Counted from the stretch's first letter, positions 25,079 to 35,091 are shown. The stretch: DNA of 64,000 nt from Arthrobacter sp. StoSoilB20 (GCF_019977295.1 NZ_AP024651.1:4720109-4784108); one strand, 5' to 3'. Notes: generated by a model from the sequence alone, not told the origin. Translations and numbers: made by a program.

Positions 25079-26761
25079 TCAGCGGGCGCGCTCCACCCGC
25101 TTCTCGTCCCACACAGGTTCCTCGGACTCGTAGACCTTGCCATCGGACCCGAAGATCATGAAACGGTCAAAGGACTTGGCGAACCAGCGGTCGTGGGTCA
25201 CGGCCAGGACAGTGCCCTCGAAAGCATCGATGGCCCGTTCCAGGGCTTCTCCCGAGTGCAGGTCCAGGTTGTCCGTAGGCTCATCCAACAGCAACAAAGT
25301 GGCACCGGAGAGCTGCAGCAGGAGGATCTGGAACCGCGCCTGCTGACCACCGGACAGGGACTCGTACTTCTGCTCCGACTGGCCGGCCAGCCCATACCCA
25401 TCCAGGGCACCAGCAGCCGACTCACGGGGAAGGCCCGAACGGTGCTCGTCGCCCCTGTGCAGGATCTCCAGCAACGTTCGGCCCAGAAGGTCCGGCCGTA
25501 CATGGGTCTGCGCGAAGAATCCGGGCCTGATACGTGCACCCAGTTTCACGGTGCCTTGGTGCGGAACTTCAGCGATGACGACGTCGGACACCGGCAGGTG
25601 CTCGCGCTCCGGATCCGTGCCTCCGGTAGCGAGCAGCCGCAGGAAGTGGCTCTTGCCCGAACCGTTGGAGCCGAGCACGCCCACGCGGTCCCCGAACCAG
25701 ATTTCCGTGGAGAACGGCTTCATGAGCCCGGTCAATTCGAGCTTCTCGGCCACGACGGCCCGCTTCGCGGTGCGCCCACCCTTCAGTCGCATCTTGACGT
25801 TCTGCTCGATGGGCAGGGCCTCGGGCGGTCCCGCTTCAAGGAACTTGGCCAGGCGCGTCTGCGCAGCCTGGTACCGGTTGGCCATGTCGGAGCGGAAAGC
25901 AGCCTTGTTCTTGTACATGTTGACGAGTTCCTTGAGCTTTACGTGCTCCTCGTCCCAACGCTTGCGCAGTTCCTCGAACCGGGCGTTCCGATCAGCGCGC
26001 GCCTCAACGTACGAGCCGAAGCCGCCACCATGGATCCAGGCACCGGCACCATTGATTCCGGGTTCGAGGGTGACAATGCGACCGGCGGCATTGTTGAGCA
26101 ATTCGCGGTCGTGGCTGATGAACAGCACAGTCTTCTTGGACTCGTTGAGCTTGCCCTCAAGCCACCGCTTACCGGGAACGTCAAGGTAGTTGTCCGGCTC
26201 GTCCAGGAGCAGGAGTTCGTCCGGGCCGGCAAACAGGGCTTCGAGCACCAGGCGCTTCTGCTCGCCGCCGGACAACGTGGAGGCGCGGCGGAATTGCGCT
26301 TTGTCGAAGGAGATCCCCAGGGCGGCCATGCAAACTTCGTCCCACACGGTCTCGACGTCGTACCCACCGGCATCGCCCCAGTCCACGATCGCCTGGGCGT
26401 ACTTCATCTGGGTGGGCTCGTCGTCATGCTCCATCATGGCCAGCTCTGCGTCTTCAACCGCCTTGGCGGCAGCTGCCAGCCCGGCCTGGGCTGTGGAAAC
26501 CAGGAGGTCGCGCACGGTGGATTCGTCACGGACCTGGCCTACGAACTGGCGCATGATCCCCATGTTGCCGGAGCGGCCCACTGCGCCCTCGTCCGGAGTG
26601 AGGTCGCCGGAGATGATCTTGAACAGGGTGGTCTTGCCGGTTCCATTCGGTCCGATCAAGGCGGTCTTGGTGCCGTCGGGGACCTTGAAGGTCACACCGT
26701 TGAGCAGCTGGGTGCCGTCGGAGAGGAAGTAGTCGATGCCGGAAACGTCAATATGGGCCAC
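25079..26761 (-). CDS. ABC-F family ATPase (ribosome-associated)
   Basis: The 560-residue protein has two ATPase domains and no membrane spans: Walker A GPNGTGKTT (about 37) and GSNGSGKSH, signatures LSGGEQKRL and LSGGQQARF, Walker B LLLLDEPDNYLD and LLLLDEPTDNLD, and between them a charged linker of about 80 residues. ABC-F proteins bind the ribosomal E site and either help translation or confer resistance to ribosome-targeting drugs. It starts at a GTG with GGGAGG upstream at 9 nt. Its leader carries tandem repeats. Confidence 0.93.
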   Translation of the reverse strand: MAHIDVSGIDYFLSDGTQLLNGVTFKVPDGTKTALIGPNGTGKTTLFKIISGDLTPDEGAVGRSGNMGIMRQFVGQVRDESTVRDLLVSTAQAGLAAAAKAVEDAELAMMEHDDEPTQMKYAQAIVDWGDAGGYDVETVWDEVCMAALGISFDKAQFRRASTLSGGEQKRLVLEALFAGPDELLLLDEPDNYLDVPGKRWLEGKLNESKKTVLFISHDRELLNNAAGRIVTLEPGINGAGAWIHGGGFGSYVEARADRNARFEELRKRWDEEHVKLKELVNMYKNKAAFRSDMANRYQAAQTRLAKFLEAGPPEALPIEQNVKMRLKGGRTAKRAVVAEKLELTGLMKPFSTEIWFGDRVGVLGSNGSGKSHFLRLLATGGTDPEREHLPVSDVVIAEVPHQGTVKLGARIRPGFFAQTHVRPDLLGRTLLEILHRGDEHRSGLPRESAAGALDGYGLAGQSEQKYESLSGGQQARFQILLLQLSGATLLLLDEPTDNLDLHSGEALERAIDAFEGTVLAVTHDRWFAKSFDRFMIFGSDGKVYESEEPVWDEKRVERAR

Positions 26762-26824
26762 GTTTCAATCCTCCCACGGCAAGGTATTAACGCTCGACGG
26801 CGGCAGCCGGCACCGCCCGACGGC

Positions 26825-26944
26825 GTCCGCTGTCGGGGGAAATAACGGGGTGCCGGACCTCGGTCGGAGAGCAACAGGGCCGGACCGCTGTCGGCGAGAG
26901 CAACAGGGCCGGACCTCGGTCAAGGAGAGGAACGGGCAGTCCGG
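26825..26944. repeat. About 29-bp tandem repeats upstream of the ABC-F gene
   Basis: Four imperfect units of about 29 bp each begin with a form of GCCGGACC, contain CTCGGTC or GCTGTCGG and end in GAGCAACAGGG or a variant: about 26825, 26851, 26880 and 26909, with a final partial unit CAGTCCGG to 26944. They fill the space between the stop of the FAD enzyme gene and the ABC-F start, so they lie in the mRNA leader if transcription starts upstream. Confidence 0.6.
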
Positions 26945-28201
26945 CTAGGGCTTCCTCCGGGCGAACTCGGGCGCGTGTTCGGGCCGTGGACCGAAAGCGA
27001 TCATTCGCGCAGGAAGCTTCCCGAACCAGGGGAATTTCCGCACAACAAAGACCAGCGGCCTGGGAGGTTTGGGTTGTTTCCCGGCCATGACCTGTGCAAA
27101 CACCACACGGTGCAGCACGCGCTGGAAGAATTGGATCAGGACGGTGGGAAGCCAGCGCCGCCTTTGGACCGCGGCGAGGTGGCCGTCGTCGAGTGTTTGG
27201 GTCAGCAGCGGCCCTGCGAGCAGGCGCGCCGCCGCCACTGCATCCTGCACCGCAAGGTTGATTCCCACCCCACCGGCAGGGGACATCGCATGGGCTGCAT
27301 CCCCTATGAGCAGCAGCCCGGGCTTGTGCCACCGGGACAGCCGGTTGAGTTTCACGTCCAACAGGTGCAGATCGTCCAGCGATTCGATGGCTTCCACACG
27401 GTCGGCCAGGTCCGGCCGTAAAGCGGCTACCTTGCCACGGAACGCCTCAATTCCTGCAGCCCGCAGTTGGGGGTCCGAGCCTTTGGCCGCCAAGTACGCG
27501 ATCTGGTGGTAATCCTTGCGGGTCAAGCTCAACAGGACGTCTGAGCTGCCAAAACGCGGGGCAATGGAAGCCAGTGGTTCGTCCTCGCCGGGAGTGCGGG
27601 GGATCCTGAACCACCAGGTATCAAAGGGCACGGGAAACTCCTGTGGAACCAGGCCGGCCTTCCTGCGGAGGACTGAACCACGTCCATCGCAGGCAACGGT
27701 CAGTGGCGCCCGCAGCTCACCGTGTCCCGTCAGCGCCCCCGTCTGCGGATCGCGTGTTCCGTACGCAACTCCAACAACCGCTCCTGCCGTGTCCGTCAGC
27801 GGTTCCGTCACCTCGGTATTCATCAGCAACGTGAAGTTGGGTTCCTGCTGTGCCGCTTCGACCAGGAAGTTCAACAGGTCCCATTGCGGCACCATGGCGA
27901 CGTAGTTGTACGGGGCTTTGAGCCGCCCAAAATCAGCCAGGACTACCGAATCATCCGATCCGACGGGTAGGCGGAAATTGCCCAGCTTGCTTTGGGGAAG
28001 GGCACGGAAGCCCTCGCCCAGACCCAACTCGTCAAGGAGCCTGACGGTGGAGGCGTGAACAGTATCGCCCCTGAAATCACGCAGGAAGTCAGCGTGTTTC
28101 TCCAGCACGGTGACTTCCACGCCGGCGCGGGCAAGCAGCAATCCCAGTACGATCCCGGCCGGCCCTCCGCCCGCCACTACACACTGGGTATTCGCTGCCA
28201 T
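26945..28201 (-). CDS. FAD-dependent monooxygenase (PHBH-like)
   Basis: The 418-residue protein has the flavoprotein hydroxylase motifs: GGGPAG near residue 11, RGDTVH, CDGRGS around residue 170 and GDAAHAMSPAGGVGINLAVQDA around 290. These enzymes hydroxylate aromatic or related compounds with NAD(P)H and oxygen. The C-terminal 70 residues are Arg/Pro-rich. It ends where the ABC-F leader repeats begin and is preceded closely by the PBP gene (14 bp), so may be read through with it. Confidence 0.9.
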   Translation of the reverse strand: MAANTQCVVAGGGPAGIVLGLLLARAGVEVTVLEKHADFLRDFRGDTVHASTVRLLDELGLGEGFRALPQSKLGNFRLPVGSDDSVVLADFGRLKAPYNYVAMVPQWDLLNFLVEAAQQEPNFTLLMNTEVTEPLTDTAGAVVGVAYGTRDPQTGALTGHGELRAPLTVACDGRGSVLRRKAGLVPQEFPVPFDTWWFRIPRTPGEDEPLASIAPRFGSSDVLLSLTRKDYHQIAYLAAKGSDPQLRAAGIEAFRGKVAALRPDLADRVEAIESLDDLHLLDVKLNRLSRWHKPGLLLIGDAAHAMSPAGGVGINLAVQDAVAAARLLAGPLLTQTLDDGHLAAVQRRRWLPTVLIQFFQRVLHRVVFAQVMAGKQPKPPRPLVFVVRKFPWFGKLPARMIAFGPRPEHAPEFARRKP

Positions 28202-28215
28202 GTTCAGCCTCCGAT

Positions 28216-30273
28216 TCAGCCCGCCGCGGTCAGGAACGATTTCAACAACGGGCCGCTGGTGGTGGCACCCAGCCCGCCGTCTTCAACAAACACTGCGACC
28301 GCCAGGTCCCCGTGGGTCGCCACAATCCAGGCGTGGGTCTTGGGCGGGTTGTCGTTTCCGAACTCTGCGGTGCCCGTCTTTGCGCCCACGGGTGCGCCGG
28401 GCACCTGGGCCAGGAAGCCCGCATGTCCGGAGGTGACCACGGCACGCATCATGTCCGCCAGGGAGGCGGCTTCTTCCTTGGTAATCGGCTTGGTGGACGC
28501 CGGCGCGGCGGTTGCCGCAGCGGACGAGGCCGCAGCGGAGGCTGCACCGGATGCTGCTGCGCTGGATGTTGCTGCGTCGGACGACGGCGGGGCGGAGCCG
28601 CTTTCCGTCGTAGCGCCGGTAGCGCCGGGGTCCGAAGCGGCGCTGGGATCCTGGGCAGCATCGGCGTTGAGCACGAGCTGCGGTGAAACCGGAGCCCCGT
28701 TGGCGACGGAAGCCGCCATGACAGCGGCCGAGAGCGGCGAGAAGAGGACTTTGCCCTGACCAATCATGGATGCGGCGTGCTCAGTTCCTTCAGCGGCCCC
28801 GGGAACCGAACCCAGGAAGGCGTCTGCGCCGAGCTTGGGGGCTTCGACCGCAACCCCCAAAGCCTGGGCGGCGGACTCAAGTTGATCCTGGCTGACCGTT
28901 TCCCGGGCGTTGATGAAAGCTGTGTTGCAGGAGTGCGCAAAGGCATCCCGCAAGGCAACAGTGCCCAACGAACTCTCGGGGTAGCCTTCGGCGTTCTTGA
29001 ACGTGCGTCCGTCCACGGTCAACGTTGACGGGCACTCCACTTTTGAGTCCGGGGTGGCGCCGTTGCGGAACATGGCAAGGGAATCAACAATCTTGAAGGT
29101 GGAACCGGGGGCGTACTGGCCCAGGAGGGCAGTGTTGTAGCCGTTGCTCCCAGGCCCGGATGCTGCGGCCAGCACGGCACCGGTGGACGGCCTGAGCGCC
29201 ACGATGGCGGAAGCCGGCTCTATCCCGGCCAAGGTTTCCTCGGCCAGCTGCTGCAGTTTCAAATCCAGGGTGGTTTTGAGGGTGGTTCCCGGAGCGGGAA
29301 GGGATGAGAAGAACACCTTGGGACCTGGGGTTTCGCCCTCGGCCTTTTCAGCGGGGGTGGCCACCACTTCCACGCCGTCCTTGCCGCGCAGGAGGGAGTC
29401 GTACTTCTGCTGCAGGCCACCTGTGCCTGTGGTGTCTCCCGCACGCAGGGCCCCGTTGGATTTCTCGATCTGTTCTGCGCTGGCCTGGCCCACGCTGCCC
29501 AGCAGGGCCCGGGCGAAGGTGCGTGTGGGGGCCAGGGCCATGGAGTCCAGGATGCTCACGCCACCGGGGATGGCCTTGATCTTGGCCTCGGTGACCTCGG
29601 CGGTGTAGGCACGGAGGACCAGTCCCTCCACGAAGGCCTGCGGTCCGGAGGCGGCAACCTGTTTGGCGTACTCTTCGGCATCCAAGCCCAGCAGCGCCGC
29701 CATGGCGCGGGCAGCGGCATCGGCCTGCTCGGCGGCTACCTTGGTTTTGTCGATGCCCACCCGGAAGACGGGCCGGTCCTGGACAATCGGGGCGTCGCCG
29801 GCTCCAAGGATCTGGCCGCGCTGGGCAGGAACAGTCGTGACGGACAAAGTCTCACCATCGGAGAGTTCCGGCGCCAGCAGGGACGGAGTCCACTGGACCG
29901 CCCACTTGTCACCCGATTTCTTCAGGGTGGCCTCGGAGCTGTATTCCCACTTGGCCGAGCCGATGTTCCAGCTGTAATTAAGCGGGAAGGTGGCGGTGTC
30001 GCCGTCGAGCTTTACCTCCCCGGAGACAACCGAGGGGTTGGCGTCCAAGCCGGCGAAAACGGCTTTCAGCTCATCGTTGGCCGCGGCAGCGTCCTTGCCG
30101 TCTACGGCGAGCGAACCGACGTCGAGCGCTGCCAGGGAGGAAGCGAGCTGCTTGGCAGCGCCCTCCGCACCCGATCGCCCGTCATCGCACGCGGTCAGTG
30201 AACCACCCATCACCAACGCCACGAGACCAAGAACAAAACCTTGCTGCATCTTCAGTTTCCCCATTTGCGACAT
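28216..30273 (-). CDS. Penicillin-binding transpeptidase lipoprotein (PBP2a-like)
   Basis: This 685-residue protein begins with a short basic tail and a signal ending in GGSLTAC (lipid Cys near residue 29), unusual for PBPs. An NTF2-like MecA_N domain follows (about 35-140), then the dimerisation region, then the transpeptidase domain with SxxK (STFK, Ser near 391), SxN (SCN, near 448) and KTGTA near 640. A 60-residue Ala/Ser/Pro-rich insert lies between SxN and KTG. It would cross-link peptidoglycan with its own beta-lactam affinity. The start at 30273 is supported by GGGGAAC upstream. Confidence 0.9.
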   Translation of the reverse strand: MSQMGKLKMQQGFVLGLVALVMGGSLTACDDGRSGAEGAAKQLASSLAALDVGSLAVDGKDAAAANDELKAVFAGLDANPSVVSGEVKLDGDTATFPLNYSWNIGSAKWEYSSEATLKKSGDKWAVQWTPSLLAPELSDGETLSVTTVPAQRGQILGAGDAPIVQDRPVFRVGIDKTKVAAEQADAAARAMAALLGLDAEEYAKQVAASGPQAFVEGLVLRAYTAEVTEAKIKAIPGGVSILDSMALAPTRTFARALLGSVGQASAEQIEKSNGALRAGDTTGTGGLQQKYDSLLRGKDGVEVVATPAEKAEGETPGPKVFFSSLPAPGTTLKTTLDLKLQQLAEETLAGIEPASAIVALRPSTGAVLAAASGPGSNGYNTALLGQYAPGSTFKIVDSLAMFRNGATPDSKVECPSTLTVDGRTFKNAEGYPESSLGTVALRDAFAHSCNTAFINARETVSQDQLESAAQALGVAVEAPKLGADAFLGSVPGAAEGTEHAASMIGQGKVLFSPLSAAVMAASVANGAPVSPQLVLNADAAQDPSAASDPGATGATTESGSAPPSSDAATSSAAASGAASAAASSAAATAAPASTKPITKEEAASLADMMRAVVTSGHAGFLAQVPGAPVGAKTGTAEFGNDNPPKTHAWIVATHGDLAVAVFVEDGGLGATTSGPLLKSFLTAAG

Positions 30274-30380
30274 TATGCCCCGTTCCCCTGACAGTTTCTT
30301 GTTGTGCCCGGGAAGCGGACAGCCGCCGCCTGCCATCCCCGGAAAGGGTCGGGCACGCGGCGGCTGCCTGGAAAACCGAA

Positions 30381-33300
30381 CTAAGGAGCGCAGGTGAACT
30401 TGGCATCACCCCACACGCCGTGTGCGCCGTTGATGGAGCCGGACGGGTCAACCACCAGTTCCACATAAGCCGCACCTGTCAGGTCAACAGATACTGACTC
30501 CGGCGCGAACCCGGGGGTGTACGTGCGCGACTGGTACCTGTTCACACCGTCGGCATTGACCTTGAAGACGATGTTGCCGCCAAAACCGCTCTCGAGACCC
30601 ACCTGTGAGGTGAAGGACGAACACTTTCCGCCCAGGTAGTACGTGATCTTCGAGGCAGCGTGGACCCCCAGGCCCTTGGTGAATACGGGCTGTTTCCCTG
30701 TGGCCGTGTCCGTGTAATTGATGGCAAGCGGCACGTCCGGGGACGATGCAGAGTCTTTGTTGGCCACGTTCTTTCCGATCACTCCGTAGCCGTTCAGAGC
30801 CTGGACCCATGGGGTTTCGGAGGCATACACAGAGCCAACCGGAACGGCCGGCAAGGGCTGCGAGGTCACCTTCCAGTCGAAGAACTTTACCCGGGTGTCA
30901 GTCGGCAGGGTGACGGACGCCAGTTCCTTGGTGGGGTTCAAACGGACGGTGTTGGAGAACGCCTGGTACTTGTACTGCGTGTACTCCGGCGACGGCCCGT
31001 TGGCGTTGTTGCGGCCTTGCTCGGATACGGCCAGGACTGCCCCGTTCAACACCGAGGGCTGCAACCAGTTGGGGAAGAAGATGGACTGATTTTCTATGCT
31101 TCCATCGGCATATGTCAGGGTAAGAGTAGGACTGGTGCCATTTCCTACCGCAGCGGATCCGAGGACGGCCAGGTGGGTGCCCTTGCCCTTGACGGCAATG
31201 GTCTGGGCTGAGAGAGCCACCGAGTTGGGCACGTCCGGTCCCACGGACGGCCACGTGTAATCAACCTGCGTCGGTTTCCCTGCATCCACTGTGACCGTGC
31301 CACCCGGGCGGACACCACCGGCCGGAACCGTAGCGGCAGCCAGCTGCTCTGCAGCGAAGGTGGCCCCTCCGCCGTCGAAGTTTCCAAGCGCCTTGCCCGC
31401 CACGGTGGTGACCGAAACCGTGTTGTAAGCCGCCGCCAGGGAACCGTAGGCGACGTAGATCTGGTTTCCGCCGGTCACCGTCTGCGTGCTTCCGGAAGCA
31501 GAGTACGACGCCGAAACCCGCACGGTCTGTTGACCCGCCTTCGCGCTGGAGCCAGGTTTGATGACAAACGTGGCTGTGGTGTCCGCGCCGCCTTCAACCT
31601 TGGCCGCTGTGGCTCCGGAGGAAGAAACCACTGTCCATCCCTCGGGAAGAACAGGGGTAAGGACCACGTTGGTCTTGGCCTTGGTACCGGTGTTCACGAA
31701 TGCCGCGGTGACCGTGGTTTCCTGGTCCTGGAAGACTTGCCCGCCCGTGGTCACCCGGACCTCGGCTGCGGTGTCCTCCTGGCTCTTGCCTCCCAGCGGG
31801 CCGGCCTGTTGAAGCTGCACCGTGGCCGATTGGTTGGAGGCGATGGAGCCGGTCTTTACCCAGATGGTGCCGTTGTTGGCTTCATCGAAGAACCAGCCGG
31901 TGGTTGCTGCTGCGTAGGCGGCCTGGGTGGTGTGTTGGGCGAGCTTGGTCCCTCCGATTTTCACATCCTTGGGGGCTGCTCCCGCGTGGACCTTCAGTTC
32001 GTAGGGGCGGGCTGCGGCCTTGCCGGTGTAATCGCCCTTCCGCTCACCGATGGAGACCTTCACACTGCTGTTGCCCTTGCCCGGAGCATCCACTGCGAAG
32101 ACCTGACTGGAGGATTTTCCGTCCTTGAACTCACGGGTGACTTTGTCGTCCTCATAGAGGGTGAAGGTGTCCTGGCCCTGGGCGTAGACATCCAAAGTGA
32201 TCATGGAGTCTTCGGGGACCAAGGAGGCATTTCGGGCCACGAGGCCCTGCGGGATGACAGCGCCGGCGCGGACGAACACCGGAAGCTTGTCCAGCGGGGC
32301 GTTGTAACCGTTGAGGATCTGGCCGCCCTGGTAGAGCTTGCCCGTCCAGTAGTCCACCCACTGTTGGCCTGCAGGCAGGAAGATTCCGTTGCGGACGTCG
32401 GTTTGGGTAAACACCGGAGCCACCAGGAAATCAGAGCCGAGCATGAACTGGTTGTTCGCCTCAGCTCCGTAAGACCACTGCTGGTCGGGGAATTCGAGGG
32501 CCATGGAGCGCATCATCGAAACGCCGGTGGTGGAGGATTCCTGGGCCAACGTGTAGATGAACGGCATGAGTTGCTGGCGGAGCTGCAGGTACTGGCGGTT
32601 GATGGCCGTGGCCTCGTCACCGTAGAGCCATGGGCGCTTGTCAGTAGCAGCCCAGCCGGACATGGAGTAGAGCGCCGGAGCGAAGGCCTTCCACTGGAGG
32701 TCGCGGACATAGGACTCAGCAGAGCCACCAAAGATGCCGTCAACATCCCCCGTGGTGAATGCCAAACCTGAGTTGCCGGCGCCGGTGAGGGCCGAGACCT
32801 GCCAGCGGACGGCGTCGAGGTTTCCTGAGTGGTCACCCGTCCACTGCATGCCGCAGCGCTGGGACCCCGCCCAGCCTTCCACCATCAGTGAGGTGCCACG
32901 TGCGTTGGAGTATTGCTCAATACCGCCGTGTGCTGCCTCGCAGCCTGTGAGCGCTTGGCGGTAGCCCTGGCCCACCCATGCGACGTCCAGCTTGCGGAGC
33001 CGAACGCCGGCCTCTCCCACTTCGTATTCCTGGTTGGTCAGGGAGCGCTGCGTCCACAGGCCTACCTTGAGGTCGGTTTCTTCCTCAATGTTGCTCACGG
33101 TTTCCGGAAGTTGCTGGTATTCGCAGCCGTAGCCGTCGTTGACCAGCATCCAGCCGGCCGGCATGTCATTCTCAACGAACTTCCGCGCGGTCTTGATGGC
33201 ATCCGGGGTGCGCTGCTTGGCGCCATCAGGATCGCCATAGCCGGAAGAGGAATAGCCGGGGTTGGAGCGGTTGTAGCAGTCGGCATCGCCGTATTCCAGT

Positions 33301-34229
33301 GCGTAGACCGGGGGCATCATCGGCTTGCCGGTCAGGGTGGTGTAGGCGCCGAGTGACTGCTTGTAGTCCCCCACGAAGTAGTAGGCATCGAACCGCTTTT
33401 CCTCGTGGGTAGTGGTGGGTTGGCCACCGAAGTTGTAGGAGCCGCGGGCAAACGTATCGCGGAGGACTCCGTAACCTTTGGATGACATGTAGTAGGGAAC
33501 TGCGTTGGGGTAGCCGTCGTCGTCCCAGTCGAAGTTCTTGGCGATGTTGATCAGGGCGCCGGTGTGGACAGAGCGGCCGTTCTGCATGCCGCCGCCGATG
33601 AACTGCTCACCGTCCTGTTGGGCGAGATGCTGGGTAGCCGAGTTGGCACCAAAAGTGATGGGCGCGGATTCCTCCAGCACCAGTGAGCCGTCGGCCCTGA
33701 CCACCCGAAGCTGTGTGGTGGCCTTGTTGATTTCCACGCTGATCCTGGCTGTCTTCAGGCCCAGCCAGTCACCGTCGGTAACTGCCGGGGTGGCGCCGGG
33801 GAACTTGTCCTTGCCCACCACGATGTTGGCTGTCCTGGCGGGATCGCCCTGATCTGTGTTGGCGGGGTCGGTGAATTTTCCGCTGGGATCGGCTTCCAGG
33901 CGGAAGTTGGCCTCATCCAGGAACGTGACCCGGATGGCCCCCTTCTCTGCTGTTAGGTCTACGACGTTGCCGGACTGGGTAAAACCCGTCACCGCGCCGA
34001 GCGGGATTCCGGCAGCGTCAACCGGGACTTCCGGGGTGACTGTTTTGATGGCGGCCGGATCGCCGGGAGCTGCAGTGGCAGCCGCAGCGAAGGTGAGTGC
34101 GGGGATGCTTCCGGCGAGGAGCAGCGAGGCAAGGCCAAGAGAGGCTGCCTTCCTGGCCAGCGAACGTTTTCTGATGTATCCGAAGCTGTTGGGCGCAGCT
34201 CCGGACAGACCCAGCGAGGGTGCGGACAT
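30381..34229 (-). CDS. Secreted GH31 glycosidase with NEW3 and NPCBM domains
   Basis: The 1282-residue protein has a signal peptide (to about residue 55, AAATAAPGD), the GH31 catalytic core with nucleophile Asp in KLDVAW (near 415) and acid/base Asp in WTGDHSG (near 466), then beta domains, a NEW3 segment (TVTAAFVNTGTKAKTNVVLTP and PEGWTV) and a C-terminal NPCBM carbohydrate-binding domain. GH31 cleaves alpha-glucosides, alpha-xylosides or similar; substrate not deducible. An in-frame TTG at 34238 is an alternative start. A palindrome at 34312 may be an operator. Confidence 0.92.
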   Translation of the reverse strand: MSAPSLGLSGAAPNSFGYIRKRSLARKAASLGLASLLLAGSIPALTFAAAATAAPGDPAAIKTVTPEVPVDAAGIPLGAVTGFTQSGNVVDLTAEKGAIRVTFLDEANFRLEADPSGKFTDPANTDQGDPARTANIVVGKDKFPGATPAVTDGDWLGLKTARISVEINKATTQLRVVRADGSLVLEESAPITFGANSATQHLAQQDGEQFIGGGMQNGRSVHTGALINIAKNFDWDDDGYPNAVPYYMSSKGYGVLRDTFARGSYNFGGQPTTTHEEKRFDAYYFVGDYKQSLGAYTTLTGKPMMPPVYALEYGDADCYNRSNPGYSSSGYGDPDGAKQRTPDAIKTARKFVENDMPAGWMLVNDGYGCEYQQLPETVSNIEEETDLKVGLWTQRSLTNQEYEVGEAGVRLRKLDVAWVGQGYRQALTGCEAAHGGIEQYSNARGTSLMVEGWAGSQRCGMQWTGDHSGNLDAVRWQVSALTGAGNSGLAFTTGDVDGIFGGSAESYVRDLQWKAFAPALYSMSGWAATDKRPWLYGDEATAINRQYLQLRQQLMPFIYTLAQESSTTGVSMMRSMALEFPDQQWSYGAEANNQFMLGSDFLVAPVFTQTDVRNGIFLPAGQQWVDYWTGKLYQGGQILNGYNAPLDKLPVFVRAGAVIPQGLVARNASLVPEDSMITLDVYAQGQDTFTLYEDDKVTREFKDGKSSSQVFAVDAPGKGNSSVKVSIGERKGDYTGKAAARPYELKVHAGAAPKDVKIGGTKLAQHTTQAAYAAATTGWFFDEANNGTIWVKTGSIASNQSATVQLQQAGPLGGKSQEDTAAEVRVTTGGQVFQDQETTVTAAFVNTGTKAKTNVVLTPVLPEGWTVVSSSGATAAKVEGGADTTATFVIKPGSSAKAGQQTVRVSASYSASGSTQTVTGGNQIYVAYGSLAAAYNTVSVTTVAGKALGNFDGGGATFAAEQLAAATVPAGGVRPGGTVTVDAGKPTQVDYTWPSVGPDVPNSVALSAQTIAVKGKGTHLAVLGSAAVGNGTSPTLTLTYADGSIENQSIFFPNWLQPSVLNGAVLAVSEQGRNNANGPSPEYTQYKYQAFSNTVRLNPTKELASVTLPTDTRVKFFDWKVTSQPLPAVPVGSVYASETPWVQALNGYGVIGKNVANKDSASSPDVPLAINYTDTATGKQPVFTKGLGVHAASKITYYLGGKCSSFTSQVGLESGFGGNIVFKVNADGVNRYQSRTYTPGFAPESVSVDLTGAAYVELVVDPSGSINGAHGVWGDAKFTCAP

Positions 34230-34311
34230 GGGGGCCAACTTTCGACGAGTGACTTTTTGTGATCTAACTCATAGCGAAACGTGCACTAATCGTCACTGCA
34301 AAAAGCCCAAA

Positions 34312-34327
34312 GGTCAACCGTTTAACC
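34312..34327. promoter_or_regulatory. Near-palindromic operator-like site before the GH31 gene
   Basis: GGTCAACCGTTTAACC reads as GGTYAA-NNNN-TTRACC, one mismatch off a perfect 16-bp inverted repeat. It lies in A/T-rich DNA 83 bp before the GH31 start, so is placed to control that gene. No regulator for it is apparent nearby; a LacI- or GntR-type repressor elsewhere would fit (inference). Confidence 0.4.
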
Positions 34328-34434
34328 AAAATTAACTTACCCAACAGGTCGCCTCTTTGCGCGTTTGGAAGGCTCTTGAAGCGCACTAAAGCGCCTCAGC
34401 TGGGTTCGGGTGAGCGAGGCCAACCGGCCGGGAC

Positions 34435-35091
34435 TCAGTGTCCGCGGATGATCCTGCGCTGCGTCGCCACGGCGATGGCAGCCGTGCGGTTATCCACCCC
34501 GAGCTTGGAGTAGATGTGCACCAGGTGGGTCTTCACCGTGGCCTCGGAAATGAAGAGCTGCTTGGCCATGGCACGGTTGCTCATCCCCGTAGCCAACAGT
34601 TCCAGGAGTTGGACTTCCCGCCCACTCAGCACGGGAGCGGGATTTCGGATCCGTCCCATTAAACGTGCCGCAACTTCAGGTGCCAGCGCAGTCTGCCCTG
34701 CCGCTGCTGACAGGACGGCCTGGCGCAACTGCTCGGGTGGGGCATCCTTCAACATGTAGCCGCTGGCCCCGGCCTCCACCGCCGCAAGGATGTCCGCGTC
34801 CGTGTCGTAGGTGGTCAGAATCAGCACGGGCGGCGGGGGAGTCCCGGCCTCACCCGCTTTGATCTTCCCGGTGGCCGTGACGCCGTCCATGCCGCTGCCC
34901 ATCTGCAGGTCCATCAGCACCAGGTCCACCGGTTCGCCGAGTGCATGGAACCTGCCCAACTCAGCCAGCGCAGCGTCGCCGTCGGATGCTTCGGCAACAA
35001 CCGTCACCCCCGGGAAATCAGCCAGCATGGCCCGGAGGCCCGCCCTCACCACGGGATGGTCGTCCACCAACAAGATCCTGATTTCGCTCAT
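34435..35091 (-). CDS. NarL/LuxR-type response regulator
   Basis: The 218-residue protein has a receiver domain with D10-D11, phospho-Asp D61 in LVLMDLQMG and K115, then the LuxR DNA-binding region (LSGREVQLLELLATGMSNRAMA and VKTHLVHIYSKLGV). The start overlaps the kinase stop by 4 bp. It is paired with the kinase at 35088 and lies divergent from the FtsX-type ABC pair at 36560, a likely target. Confidence 0.95.
   Translation of the reverse strand: MSEIRILLVDDHPVVRAGLRAMLADFPGVTVVAEASDGDAALAELGRFHALGEPVDLVLMDLQMGSGMDGVTATGKIKAGEAGTPPPPVLILTTYDTDADILAAVEAGASGYMLKDAPPEQLRQAVLSAAAGQTALAPEVAARLMGRIRNPAPVLSGREVQLLELLATGMSNRAMAKQLFISEATVKTHLVHIYSKLGVDNRTAAIAVATQRRIIRGH

Noticed and set aside
25193..26845. 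550-codon open frame antisense to the ABC-F gene
   Set aside because: Mirror frame; composition (Gly/Arg/Val/His) is typical of antisense to high-GC genes.
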